From contig NZ_DHNR01000026.1 in the NCBI RefSeq assembly GCF_002409645.1, positions 78,346-130,203 on the forward strand: a stretch of DNA of 51,858 nucleotides, written 5' to 3'. The notes beneath the pieces were generated by a model that was given only the letters and a program-made list of their open reading frames with translations, was not told where the DNA came from and did no database searches. The position numbers and the translations under genes are program-made. Source of the stretch: Acetobacter sp. UBA5411 (GTDB lineage Bacteria; Pseudomonadota; Alphaproteobacteria; Acetobacterales; Acetobacteraceae). Positions 9,445 through 18,065 of this stretch are shown one piece after another; position 1 is the first letter of the stretch, and the number at the start of each line of letters is the position of its first letter.

Positions 9445-9930
9445 ATGCTGCAATGTATTGCGCTGAATGCAGCATCTTTCCTGCTTGTTTTCTCGGCTGG
9501 TACAGATATTCGTTCACGTAAAATATATAATTCAGTTTCTCTCTGTATTTTTTTTCTGGCTATTTTAGTGTCTTACGAACGGGGTGACTTAATAAAAGAG
9601 ATAATAACCGTTATATTTATTTTTCCTTTTTTCTATATTTTGTGGATTTTACGTATATTCGGTGGAGGAGATGTCAAACTTATTTTGGCTGTTATTCCTC
9701 TTGTTCCCCTTTGTCATTTGATTTCTTTGTTTTTGTCAATCTCAATGGCCGGAGTGTTTGTGGCGTTATGCTGCATCGCTGTATCGTTGTCTGATAAGTG
9801 TAGCGGTGAAGCCGAGGCGTCTTTGCGTGGAGTTTCTGCCTTACGCATGAGGTCACCCATTTCAGTTCCGTATGGCGTGGCTATCGCAATGGGTGTTCTT
9901 GTTGAAACATTCAAAGATCAAGGCATATAA
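9445..9930 (+). CDS. cpaA: Type IV prepilin peptidase CpaA/TadV
   Basis: This 161-residue membrane protein is of the A24 aspartic peptidase family. Both catalytic aspartates are visible: TDIRSRKIYN near residue 20-29 and GGGDVKL near residue 72. Several hydrophobic helices surround them. It would cleave and possibly methylate the Flp prepilin at the inner membrane. It has the short CpaA/TadV form, lacking the N-terminal methylase domain of PilD. The stop TAA shares a base with the next ATG (TAATG). The third codon positions begin to turn AT-rich here. Confidence 0.9.
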   Translation: MLQCIALNAASFLLVFSAGTDIRSRKIYNSVSLCIFFLAILVSYERGDLIKEIITVIFIFPFFYILWILRIFGGGDVKLILAVIPLVPLCHLISLFLSISMAGVFVALCCIAVSLSDKCSGEAEASLRGVSALRMRSPISVPYGVAIAMGVLVETFKDQGI

Positions 9931-10796
9931 TGAAACTTTACCGGTATACACTTTATTTTTGCGTTGTTGTTCTGACGATTGTTTGTTTCATCCTGATTTT
10001 CAGGTTGGCGACAAAACAGCAACCAGCTCCCAAAGTTGTGCAGGTTGCGAAGCCTGAACCTATGGCCGCAGTGCTGGTCGCCAACCGGCAGCTTTACGCT
10101 GGTGAGGTTCTTCACTCTTCCGATATCACTGGTGCAAGTATCCCTAAGGCTTTTGTTCTTCCGGGAACGGTTATGGACTCATCTGCTGCCCGACAGAATG
10201 TGGTTGGCGGTCTGTTGCGTGTATCGGTTCCCAAAAATGCTCCCGTTCGAGGTGAGGATGTTGTGCATGCCGGGGATGGGGGATTCCTGGCGGCACTCCT
10301 GAGCCCAGGCAAAAGAGGCGTTGCAATGCCTGTTGATCCCGCCAACGCTGTTGGTGGTCTGATATGGCCCGGCGATTATGTGGACGTTCTGCTTATGCCC
10401 ACACAGGAACACAGTGAAGGTAATGCGGATTTGCAAATGTCATCCGTTAAGACACTTTTGCAGAATGTTCATGTTGTTGCTGTAGACCAGCATCTTGTTC
10501 GGGGACAGGGGCCTACGGCGGCGACCACTCAGAGTGCCCGGACTGTTGTATTGGAATTGAATGCACAAGATGCACAGAAATTAGCTTTGGCAGAGAAAGT
10601 TGGCCGTCTTACTTTGACATTAAGATCTATGACCAAATCATCGGAAGATGCTCTTTCTGCGGGTTCCACTTGGAACGATGATATTTTTGAGTCCAAAGTT
10701 AAAGAAAAAAAAGTGAAAGAACATGATGCGGCAGAAGTTGGAAGTTCTCTTCATGTTTTTAATGGTTTGACGGAAGTTAAAGACAATGTGCATTAA
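9930..10796 (+). CDS. cpaB: Flp pilus assembly protein CpaB/RcpC
   Basis: This 288-residue protein has an N-terminal membrane helix (YFCVVVLTIVCFILIF). It is followed by an SAF-like segment with VANRQLYAGEVLHSSDIT and the RcpC region with GKRGVAMPVDP and GDYVDVLLMP. These match CpaB/RcpC, a periplasmic component of the Tad pilus that works with the secretin CpaC. It overlaps cpaA by one base and the beginning of cpaC by a few bases if the upstream ATG of cpaC is used. Confidence 0.9.
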   Translation: MKLYRYTLYFCVVVLTIVCFILIFRLATKQQPAPKVVQVAKPEPMAAVLVANRQLYAGEVLHSSDITGASIPKAFVLPGTVMDSSAARQNVVGGLLRVSVPKNAPVRGEDVVHAGDGGFLAALLSPGKRGVAMPVDPANAVGGLIWPGDYVDVLLMPTQEHSEGNADLQMSSVKTLLQNVHVVAVDQHLVRGQGPTAATTQSARTVVLELNAQDAQKLALAEKVGRLTLTLRSMTKSSEDALSAGSTWNDDIFESKVKEKKVKEHDAAEVGSSLHVFNGLTEVKDNVH

Positions 10797-10800
10797 TTAT

Positions 10801-12198
10801 ATGAAATTTGCTTTCAGAATATCTTTTTTGAGTTTTTTTTCATTTGTTCTTGTGGGAAAAACAAGTCCTGTAGCCTTGGCGCGGGTATCGTCGAGTGTCA
10901 ATCTTGAGGTCGGCAGCGGACGGCTTATTGAGTTGGACTCTAATGTTACCAGTGCATTCGCGGCAGATCCTAAAGTTGCTGAAGTAAGGCCTGCGAGTTC
11001 AAAAACACTTTTTATATTTGGCACCGGTGTGGGGCGAACTACAATTTCTGCTGTTAATAACGAGGGACGACCTGTTGGGCAGTACGATATTGTTGTTAAC
11101 CCGTCACAATATGCTGCGCATCAGACGAAAGAAAGCGTCTCTCAATTTTCAGGAGTAAATTATGAGGCGCATAACGGTCAGAATGGACTTAATTTTTCTG
11201 GAAATTCTCCAAGTCCAGAAAATGCTGAACGTGCTTGGGAAATAGCAAAAGATCAGGCTGGGAAGTCTGAAGTTTATGACCATGTGCGCTTAAAGGAGTC
11301 TACGCAGGTCAATCTACAAGTGCAGATCGTTGAAATGTCCAGGCAACTCGTAAGGGAAATTGGGGTTGAATGGCAGAATATGAATGCTTTAGGCACAAGT
11401 GCAGTTATTGGTCTGGCAACCAAAAATCCATTAGCGGCTTTAGCTTCAAGTCAAAGTAGCTTTGCCTTTTTGTCACGGTTTAAAATTGGTGGGCGGCAAA
11501 CAACTTTAGAAACAATTATCGATGCTCTCGCGCAGGATCAATTGGTGCATATGCTGGCTGAGCCTAATCTGACAACATCCAGTGGTGAGCCTGCAAGTTT
11601 TCTTGTCGGTGGTGAATACCCAATACCAATTTCATCTTATAATAATACAATATCTGTTCAATTTAAGCAGTATGGCGTGTCTTTGTCTTTTGTGCCGACA
11701 GTTCTATCAGCTGGACGAATAAGTCTTCATGTGAGGCCAGAGGTAAGTCAGCTTTCCAGCAATGGTGCTGTCTCATTTGGTGAAGGTAATTCAACTATCA
11801 GTATCCCTGCAATAACAGTAAGTAGAGCTGATACAACTATAGAGTTAGGAAGTGGGCAGAGTTTTGCTATTGCTGGTTTGTTCCAGGATAGCACAACAAC
11901 GCAGGGCCTTGGTTTGCCCGGTCTTGGAGATATACCAATATTAGGGGCGTTGTTTAAATCGAATAGTTTTCAGCACAATCAAAGTGAGTTAGTTATTATT
12001 GTTACTCCTTATATAGTAAAGCCGGTTTCCAATCCGGATTTATTATCAAAGCCAAATGATCATTGGTCTGCTCCAGATGATTATCAGCGAGTGTTTCAAA
12101 TGAGTCAGACTGGAGGAGAGAGAAAAGGCATTAGAAAGAATGGGAATTACAAAAAGGAAGAGACCATTCCCTCAGATGTAGGTTTTATGGTGGAATAA
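10801..12198 (+). CDS. cpaC: Tad pilus outer-membrane secretin CpaC/RcpA
   Basis: This protein of about 465 residues has a signal peptide (FRISFLSFFSFVLVGK), an N-terminal BON/secretin-N-like domain (VEVGSGRLIELD-type region near 25-40, NEGRPVGQYDIVV near 100), and a C-terminal secretin domain: VQIVEMSRQLVREIGVEW, LAEPNLTTSSGEPASFLVGG, GVSLSFVPTVL and GLPGLGDIPILGALFKS. It should form the outer-membrane channel for the Flp pilus. An in-frame ATG at 10786 is the alternative start; 10801 leaves a better signal peptide. The sequence is clearly AT-richer than the flanking chromosome. Confidence 0.92.
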   Translation: MKFAFRISFLSFFSFVLVGKTSPVALARVSSSVNLEVGSGRLIELDSNVTSAFAADPKVAEVRPASSKTLFIFGTGVGRTTISAVNNEGRPVGQYDIVVNPSQYAAHQTKESVSQFSGVNYEAHNGQNGLNFSGNSPSPENAERAWEIAKDQAGKSEVYDHVRLKESTQVNLQVQIVEMSRQLVREIGVEWQNMNALGTSAVIGLATKNPLAALASSQSSFAFLSRFKIGGRQTTLETIIDALAQDQLVHMLAEPNLTTSSGEPASFLVGGEYPIPISSYNNTISVQFKQYGVSLSFVPTVLSAGRISLHVRPEVSQLSSNGAVSFGEGNSTISIPAITVSRADTTIELGSGQSFAIAGLFQDSTTTQGLGLPGLGDIPILGALFKSNSFQHNQSELVIIVTPYIVKPVSNPDLLSKPNDHWSAPDDYQRVFQMSQTGGERKGIRKNGNYKKEETIPSDVGFMVE

Positions 12199-12199
12199 A

Positions 12200-12484
12200 A
12201 TGAAGAATAATCTTAAATTTTCCATTTTTCATATTATTTTTGTTTTGAGTGGTTGTGCTCAAATAGATCCATTATATCAATCATCTGCATGGAATGCACA
12301 AAACTCAAATAGAAAAAATTTATTGTTACAGGTTGAAAATACAAATGATCTTTCTATTGGAAGATCTGTTTCAGATTATGATGCCTCCTTAGCTGTAGAT
12401 GCAATCAAGAGACTGCGCGATGGAAAAATAAAAAATCTTGAAAAAATCAAGATAAACGATATTGCCAATAATCAGTCAGGTTGA
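12200..12484 (+). CDS. Small CpaD-like lipoprotein
   Basis: This 94-residue protein has a lipoprotein signal ending in the lipobox LSGC (FHIIFVLSGCAQIDP). Its position between cpaC and cpaE is where cpaD lies in Caulobacter-type tad operons. The segment SVSDYDASLAVDAIKRLRDGK resembles the C-terminal half of CpaD, which in described systems is about twice as long, so this looks shortened or fast-evolving. It is very AT-rich. The CpaD identity rests mainly on position and lipobox. Confidence 0.65.
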   Translation: MKNNLKFSIFHIIFVLSGCAQIDPLYQSSAWNAQNSNRKNLLLQVENTNDLSIGRSVSDYDASLAVDAIKRLRDGKIKNLEKIKINDIANNQSG

Positions 12485-12486
12485 TA

Positions 12487-13743
12487 ATGAGCCAGTTTAA
12501 ATCGATTGATCATGGGCATTCATTTGAATCATCTTCAAAGAAAAACTCATCAGAATTTACTATTCAAGGTTTTGTTTCTGATGTTGCTAGTGAAAATGTT
12601 CTGCGAGAAGTCTTGGATGAATTTCATCCAGGAAAATTTTCTTTATCATGCTTATCTTGCTCTCTTGCTGCCGTAAAGTTGAGTAGAGGTCTCTCGCCCG
12701 ATATATTAATTATTGATGTCTCGGGTGAGGAGCAGCCAATTACTGCACTTGTTGAACTTTCAAATGTGCTTGAACCTGATGTTAAAGTTCTTGTTATTGG
12801 TGATAGGCAGGATGCAAATTTTTACAGACAATTAACAAGAGGTCTTGGTGTTGCTGAGTATTTATATAAACCTCTCAATCGATCAATGGTTTCAAGGTTT
12901 TTTGGACCTTTTCTTAATGAGGATGAGTATACACCGGAGGCCACTCGTGGCGGTAGGGTATTGGGTTTTGTGGGAGCCAGAGGGGGGGGTGGAACAACAA
13001 CAATTGCTGCAAATTTTGCGTGGTATTTAGGTGAGATCGCGAGGCGTCACAGTCTTGTTATAGATGGTGATTTATATACTGGCGCGTTATCGATACTTAT
13101 GGGTACCAAGACCGATAGTGGACTTCGAACTGCGTTCGAAACACCTCAGCGTGTAGATGAATTATTCATTGAAAGAAGTGCTCAAAAAATAGGAGAAAGG
13201 TGTGATATTTTAAGTAGTCAGGCTGACATGTCGGAAGTTATTTCAATATCACGCGATGGACCCAGGCACCTTATTGATGTTGTAAAGAAAAAATATAATT
13301 ATATATCTATAGATATTCCAAGAGGTTTCGGAGAAATTTCTAGAAGTATGATAGATTTGTGTGAGCAAAAAATAATAGTAATAGATCCATCTCTTACTTC
13401 ATTAAGAGATGTTTTACGATATATAGCATATCAAAAAAACAGCCGTTATGGAACAAGACCTTTAGTTGTTTTAAATAAGCTTGGTAAGCCTGGAACTCTT
13501 TCTCTTAAAGAGGTGACTGACGGTCTTGGAAGAGCACCTGATGTTGTTATACCATTTTTGCCTAGGGTTATTAATGAATGTGAAATATCGGGATATCCAG
13601 CTGCTCGATCAAAAAATTCATTTAGTTCAGCTATATCTATTCTTGTCCAGGAAGCGGCTTCAGTAGCAATGGAAAGAAAACAGAGTAAAGTTGGAAAAAT
13701 AAGAAACAAAATAGAAAGTCTGTTTGCTAGGTGGCAGTCATGA
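12487..13743 (+). CDS. cpaE: Tad pilus ATPase-like protein CpaE/TadZ
   Basis: This protein of about 418 residues has an N-terminal receiver-like domain (PDILIIDVSGEEQ, VLVIGDRQDANF, AEYLYKPLNRS). A ParA/MinD-type domain follows, with a Walker-A-like loop GARGGGGTTTI at about 160-170 and VIDGDLYTGALS. The loop lacks the lysine of a standard P-loop, as is common in CpaE/TadZ, which localises the pilus machine to a cell pole. An ATG at 12487 is preferred over a TTG at 12481. The end overlaps the cpaF start (ATGA). Confidence 0.9.
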   Translation: MSQFKSIDHGHSFESSSKKNSSEFTIQGFVSDVASENVLREVLDEFHPGKFSLSCLSCSLAAVKLSRGLSPDILIIDVSGEEQPITALVELSNVLEPDVKVLVIGDRQDANFYRQLTRGLGVAEYLYKPLNRSMVSRFFGPFLNEDEYTPEATRGGRVLGFVGARGGGGTTTIAANFAWYLGEIARRHSLVIDGDLYTGALSILMGTKTDSGLRTAFETPQRVDELFIERSAQKIGERCDILSSQADMSEVISISRDGPRHLIDVVKKKYNYISIDIPRGFGEISRSMIDLCEQKIIVIDPSLTSLRDVLRYIAYQKNSRYGTRPLVVLNKLGKPGTLSLKEVTDGLGRAPDVVIPFLPRVINECEISGYPAARSKNSFSSAISILVQEAASVAMERKQSKVGKIRNKIESLFARWQS

Positions 13744-15087
13744 GTTTAACTCCTCGATTTGGAAAAGTCGTGCCTCAAAATACTTCTTATCTTGGAAAAG
13801 ATGAGGATATATTTAGTGTACAGCATAGGGAAACGATTGTTCAGTGGGCGGAACTGCATGGATTGTGTCTGGAAAGATTAGATCCTGTTGCTGTTTCTAA
13901 GCTGCCACCTGAGCGGCTTATTCCTGAGATTGAACGTGTAGTTGATGAAACTGCTACCGAAAAAAGAATTCAGCTGAATGCTCGTGAACAGAAAATTTTA
14001 GCGAATGAACTTGTAAATGATATAAATGGTCTTGGGCCTATTCAGCCACTTTTAGATGATGATAGTATTACTGATATTATGGTGAATGGTCCATTTAAAA
14101 TATTTGTCGAGAAATCAGGGAAACTTGTTGAGAGTGGAACAAAATTCCGAGATAGACGACATTTAATGGCTGTAAGTCAAAGAATTGCCTCTGCAGTGGG
14201 GAGGAGAATTGATGAATCAAGTCCAACTGTAGACGCTCGTTTAGAAGATGGATCGCGCGTCAATATAGTTTTCCCTCCCTTGGCTCTGGATGGTCCTTAT
14301 TTATCAATACGTAAATTTTCAAGAAAAAAAAATAGATTTTAAGAAGCTAGTTGAAAACGGTAGTTGTTCTATCCAAGTAGCTAAAATATTGGAAATCGCA
14401 TCTCGCATACGATTAAATGTCATTGTTTCTGGAGGAACAGGCTCTGGTAAAACAACGCTAATGAATGCGATGTCACGATTGATAGATTCAAGTGAACGAA
14501 TAATTACAGTTGAAGATGCCGCAGAATTACAATTCCAGCAGCCTCATGTTGTTCGACTGGAGACACGTCCTCCTTCTATTGAGGGGACTGGTGAAATTAC
14601 TCAGAGAGATTTAGTGCGTAATGCATTACGTATGAGGCCAGATAGGATTATTATTGGTGAAGTTCGTGGGCCTGAAGCGTTTGATATGTTGCAGGCTATG
14701 AATACAGGGCATGATGGAAGCATGTCTACCATTCACGCTAATACGACAAGAGATGCCATAACCAGAATAGAAAATATGGTTCAAATGGGTAATTTTGGAT
14801 TGCCCACGTCTTCAATAAAAGCCCAAATAGTTGGAGCTGTTGATCTTATAGTACAGATAGAACGGCAGCGTGATGGTGTAAGGCGAATTGTACAAGTTAC
14901 TGACGTTTCTGGTATAGAAGGCGAAATAGTTACATTAAATGATATTATATCGTTTCATATTGATGGTGAAAATTTCAACGGAAAAATAAATGGGCACTAT
15001 TCTGTTTCTAGATCAAGGCCTAGTTTTTATAAAACATTAATATATTATCAGCTTGATCATGTTTGGTCAAGTATATTTGAGGAATGA
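13740..15087 (+). pseudogene. cpaF: Tad secretion ATPase cpaF/tadA, frameshifted at an A9 tract
   Basis: The gene is read in two frames. The first part runs from the ATG at 13740 to a TAA at 14340-14342 and includes the N-terminal domain with LGPIQPLLDDDSITDIMVNG. The second part, in the +1 frame, runs to 15087 and includes the Walker A loop SGGTGSGKTTLMNA, RMRPDRIIIGEVRGPEAFDM and the GHDGSMSTIHAN box. The switch lies within nine consecutive A residues at 14324-14332; eight would give one continuous CpaF of normal length. This may be a true inactivating mutation, transcriptional slippage, or a sequence error. The ATPase powers pilus assembly, so loss of the frame would silence the system. 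Confidence 0.85.
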
Positions 15088-15091
15088 TTTT

Positions 15092-16063
15092 ATGTATAGC
15101 TTTAATGAAGTGATATTTTATGTAATTATTGTTTTTTTATGTAATTTTTTATGTGTGTTTTCGTTTTTTAAACAGAAAGAAATGGATTCTTATATAGAAA
15201 CACGATTTGATGATATTGTTGAAGGTAGTAAATATTCAGAACTTTATGAGTATATTCCTGCGAAAATCATAACAAACAAAGTGGTTAAAAATACATATTT
15301 TGATCATATTATGAAAATAATATTTTCATTTGATAGAAATTCAGAAATATGTTCAATAGAAGAGTTTAAAAGATTTTCTTTGTTTTCTTTTGTTTTATTT
15401 TTTTCAATTTTTATTTTTTGTATAGCTTATGTCCCTTTTAATTTTGTTCTTGTTTTTATTTTCTGTGCTTTGTGGATTGTAGTTGTTAGATTTCATTTTG
15501 TGCGTAAAATAAGTAATTTTAGAAAAAATCTTGTTGAACAACTGCCGGATACTGTTTTTATGATGTCAAGAAGTCTAAAAATAGGTGTTTCTTTGTCTCG
15601 CACCTTGGAGCTTATTGCTAGACAATCACCTGAACCTACAAAAAGCTTATTTGAAGATGTTGTAAAAAAAATATCTGTTTGAAAAGAATTTGGTGAAGTT
15701 TTAGATGATCTAGCTATTAAAGCTGGTATAAATGAATATAGATTTTTTTCAATTATTACAAAATTACAGAGTAGAACTGGAGGTGGTCTCGCAGATATTT
15801 TAGATGGATTTGGAAAAAATATTAGAAAAAGAATTTCAACTAGAAAAAAAGCTATAGCATTAGCGTCTGAAGCTCGAATGAGTTGTTATGTTTTATCTGC
15901 GCTACCAATATTCATGGCTGTTGTTCTGAGTATAATGAACCCACAATATGTTTCTGTTTTATATAGAACTGATTCAGGATTAAAATTACTATATGTTGCT
16001 CTATTTTTATTTTTTTCTGGGATAGGATCTATGCTTCTTGTTACAAAGCTTACGCTAAGGTGA
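15092..16063 (+). pseudogene. tadB: Tad inner-membrane protein tadB interrupted by in-frame TGA
   Basis: From an ATG at 15092 (GAGGA just upstream) the frame reads as TadB until a TGA at 15680-15682. It then continues without another stop in the same frame to 16063, giving a total of about 323 codons. Upstream of the TGA is LVEQLPDTVFMMSRSLKIGVSLSRTL, here cited by its start LVEQLPDTVF; downstream is LQSRTGGGLADILDGFGKN and the C-terminal membrane helices. Both are conserved TadB/GspF segments. TGA is one substitution from GGA (Gly). The sequence is extremely AT-rich. It is probably a nonsense mutation, unless TGA is read through. Confidence 0.85.
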
Positions 16064-16064
16064 T

Positions 16065-16976
16065 ATGATAATGTTATTATTTTTGATTGTATACATATTG
16101 TTTATATTAGCTTTTTTTATTAATGTTAATAATTCTATTTCGTTTAATAAAAGAAAGTCATTGAGACTGGAGGGTGTTTGTAAAAATTTTGATTTTACAG
16201 ATAAAAACAGTAACAATGATAAATCTATAATATCATTTATTCTTTCAAATTTATCTCGATTTGTATCAAAATCAAAATTATTCAATATTTATGGAGATAG
16301 TAATGAGAGAAAATATTTGGATATGTTTGGTTTTGATTTTAGTTATTTTGTATCTTTAAAAATATGTAGTTCGTTTTTCCTTTCTGTAATGGCGTTGTGT
16401 TTTTCTATTTTTATAAACTTAAAAATATTTTATATTGTGTTGATTTGTATTTTTTCTGGTTTTGTTGGCTTTAAATTTCCAAATTTTATTTTTAAACAAA
16501 AGAGAAAGTTACATTTTTCGCGAGTTGAAGCTGGAATGGCAGACGCTCTGGATCTATTTTTGGTTTGTGCGGAAGCTGGTTTGGCAATGGAATCTGCTAT
16601 GGAATGTGTTTCAGTCGAGATGATGTCATTAAATAAAGATGTCGCAGAAGAATTTGGAATTACTGTTAATGAAATGAGAATTAGTAGCGATAGAATAAAA
16701 GTTATAGAAGACTTAGGAAAAAGGACTGGTTTGGTCGCTATGCAGAGGTTGAGTGGTGCTTTAGTCCAAACATTTGAAACTGGTTCATCTTTAGTTTCTG
16801 TGTTGAGAGTTTTGGTTTCTGAAATAAGAGAAGATACATTAATTAAATTTGAAGAGAAAGCTGCAAGACTATCTGTTGTTCTTACTTTTCCTATGATACT
16901 ATTCCTTCTTCCTTGTATATTTATAATTATAGCTGGACCAGCCATGTTAGGTATTTTTGGTGTTCTTAAGGATTGA
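16065..16976 (+). CDS. tadC: Tad inner-membrane protein TadC
   Basis: This 303-residue protein has membrane helices at the N-terminus and C-terminus. The core of the type II secretion F domain is visible: VEAGMADALDLFLVCAEAGL, DLGKRTGLVAMQRLSGALVQ, EEKAARLSV, and a final helix LPCIFIIIAGPAMLG. This is TadC, the partner of TadB in the pilus platform. The frame is intact even though the two genes upstream are broken. It is the last recognisable tad gene: no tadD, tadE, tadF or tadG follows, and IS remnants begin within about 240 bases. Confidence 0.88.
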   Translation: MIMLLFLIVYILFILAFFINVNNSISFNKRKSLRLEGVCKNFDFTDKNSNNDKSIISFILSNLSRFVSKSKLFNIYGDSNERKYLDMFGFDFSYFVSLKICSSFFLSVMALCFSIFINLKIFYIVLICIFSGFVGFKFPNFIFKQKRKLHFSRVEAGMADALDLFLVCAEAGLAMESAMECVSVEMMSLNKDVAEEFGITVNEMRISSDRIKVIEDLGKRTGLVAMQRLSGALVQTFETGSSLVSVLRVLVSEIREDTLIKFEEKAARLSVVLTFPMILFLLPCIFIIIAGPAMLGIFGVLKD

Positions 16977-17212
16977 TTTTTTTTCTAATAAAGATTTTCT
17001 TTTAAGGGCCGTGTGGAAAATACGATTGAGCATGTGCGCGCAAAGAAATTGGCGTCTATGATTACGAGTATCATGTTCTTTGTTTCTTCAATGCGACTGC
17101 TCGTAATCGTGTAAGAAACTTTGCTGTTTGACCATCTATACGAATATTCGTTTCATAGTCCATTTTAGGGGCATCAGTTCGAAACCATTCACTTTGTCTG
17201 AACGGCGCTATA
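16977..17212. other. Gene-free AT-rich stretch after tadC
   Basis: No reading frame with recognisable homology is visible. A 9-base inverted repeat (GATTACGAG at 17060-17068 and CTCGTAATC at 17100-17108) is present. It could be scar sequence from transposition or an old gene end. Confidence 0.5.
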
Positions 17213-17335
17213 AAGCTTGTACTCTTTTTTGATCATGTGGATGTTTTCTCCATATCTTGGGAGACAACATATGCATCGCAGTATAGCCTTAGCGATGGTC
17301 AGTGGGAACAGATCAAGAATCTTCTTTGGCGTAGT
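17213..17335 (+). mobile_element. Degenerate IS5-like left end, plus orientation
   Basis: Reading rightwards, a fragment encodes YSLSDGQWEQIKNLL, the start of an IS5-family transposase. It is preceded by an end region beginning AAGCTTGTACTC near 17213. The start codon is damaged and the rest of the transposase is absent. It meets a second, oppositely oriented left end at about 17335. Confidence 0.6.
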
Positions 17336-17498
17336 GAAGATTATCCGCGGCTGTACCGCCGACGTGGCCTTCACGACTTGGGAGAAGGTCTTTTATCCGA
17401 GCCCACTGGCCATCGCTCAGACCATACCGTCGCATCTCTGTATCTCTCCGAAAAACAGAGAAAAAACATCACAGATCAAACGGGAGTACAAGCCTCAT
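17336..17498 (-). mobile_element. Degenerate IS5-like left end, minus orientation
   Basis: On the minus strand an ATG at about 17434 opens a fragment reading MRRYGLSDGQWARIKDLL, then REGHVGGTAADN, before it runs into the plus-oriented copy and a stop. This is a typical N-terminus of an IS5-family transposase of the kind common in acetic acid bacteria. Its outer end carries GGCTTGTACTCC, the counterpart of the plus copy's AAGCTTGTACTC. The two copies are related but clearly diverged. Confidence 0.65.
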
Positions 17499-17610
17499 GG
17501 CACTCTACGCTAACTGACGACGCGACCTAGAGAATTTTTATCTTACAATAAATCACTGAGAAGCGATTTTTCATTCTGTGTTCTTTACAAGAAAATCTTA
17601 CTAAGAATGA

Positions 17611-17647
17611 AAAAGCCTTCGAAAAGAAGAGGATTCTTTCCGAAAGC
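17611..17647 (-). terminator. Rho-independent terminator after the small lipoprotein gene
   Basis: An imperfect hairpin with arms based on GCTTTCGGAAAGAA and TTCTTTTCGAAGGC (minus strand) is followed by TTTTTC. It sits 25-60 bases after the end of the minus-strand lipoprotein gene. Confidence 0.6.
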
Positions 17648-17672
17648 ATCACAACTCTTTTGTGGGAACAGC

Positions 17673-17882
17673 TCAGTAGCCGCGAGGACCGCCGCCCATG
17701 GCTCCCGGTCCCATCATTCCATCGGGGCGGCCATTCATCATGCCTTCACCGCGCATACCGGGGCGGTCATAGGTGCCCGCGCCGTTCCACCCGCCATGGT
17801 AGTGCCTGTGACGGTGGTCTGCGCAGGCCGATAGTGTTGCTGTCATTGTGAGGGCGACACAAAGAAGAACAAACCGTCGCAT
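17673..17882 (-). CDS. Small His/Gly-rich lipoprotein
   Basis: This 69-residue protein starts at an ATG (17880-17882) with an excellent AGGAGG ribosome binding site. A lipoprotein signal ends in LSAC. The mature part is rich in His, Gly and Met: HRHRHYHGGW and MRGEGMMNGRPDGMM. Function is unknown; the composition suggests metal binding or disorder. It lies downstream of the cytochrome c peroxidase on the same strand, separated by two strong hairpins. Confidence 0.75.
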   Translation of the reverse strand: MRRFVLLCVALTMTATLSACADHRHRHYHGGWNGAGTYDRPGMRGEGMMNGRPDGMMGPGAMGGGPRGY

Positions 17883-17985
17883 GGTTACCTCCTGAGTAAT
17901 GAGAGCATCGCTCTGATACGTGTTTCGAAAATCGGTCACATGATCTGAGGGATGACGCCCGACCATGGTTTGGTGTGCTGAATAC

Positions 17986-18053
17986 GCCGTACTATCGCCT
18001 TTCAATAAGGGCGATAGTACGGCAGGCCCTTCACCCTGAACACGGTGAAGGGC
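17986..18053. repeat. Two adjacent perfect inverted repeats between peroxidase and lipoprotein genes
   Basis: GCCGTACTATCGCC at 17986-17999 pairs with GGCGATAGTACGGC at 18010-18023 (14 bp arms, 10-base loop). GCCCTTCACC at 18026-18035 pairs with GGTGAAGGGC at 18044-18053 (10 bp arms, 8-base loop). Neither is followed by a run of T, so they may be RNA-stability hairpins, a repeat element or an atypical terminator. Confidence 0.7.
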
Positions 18054-18065
18054 TGAAAGTTCAGA

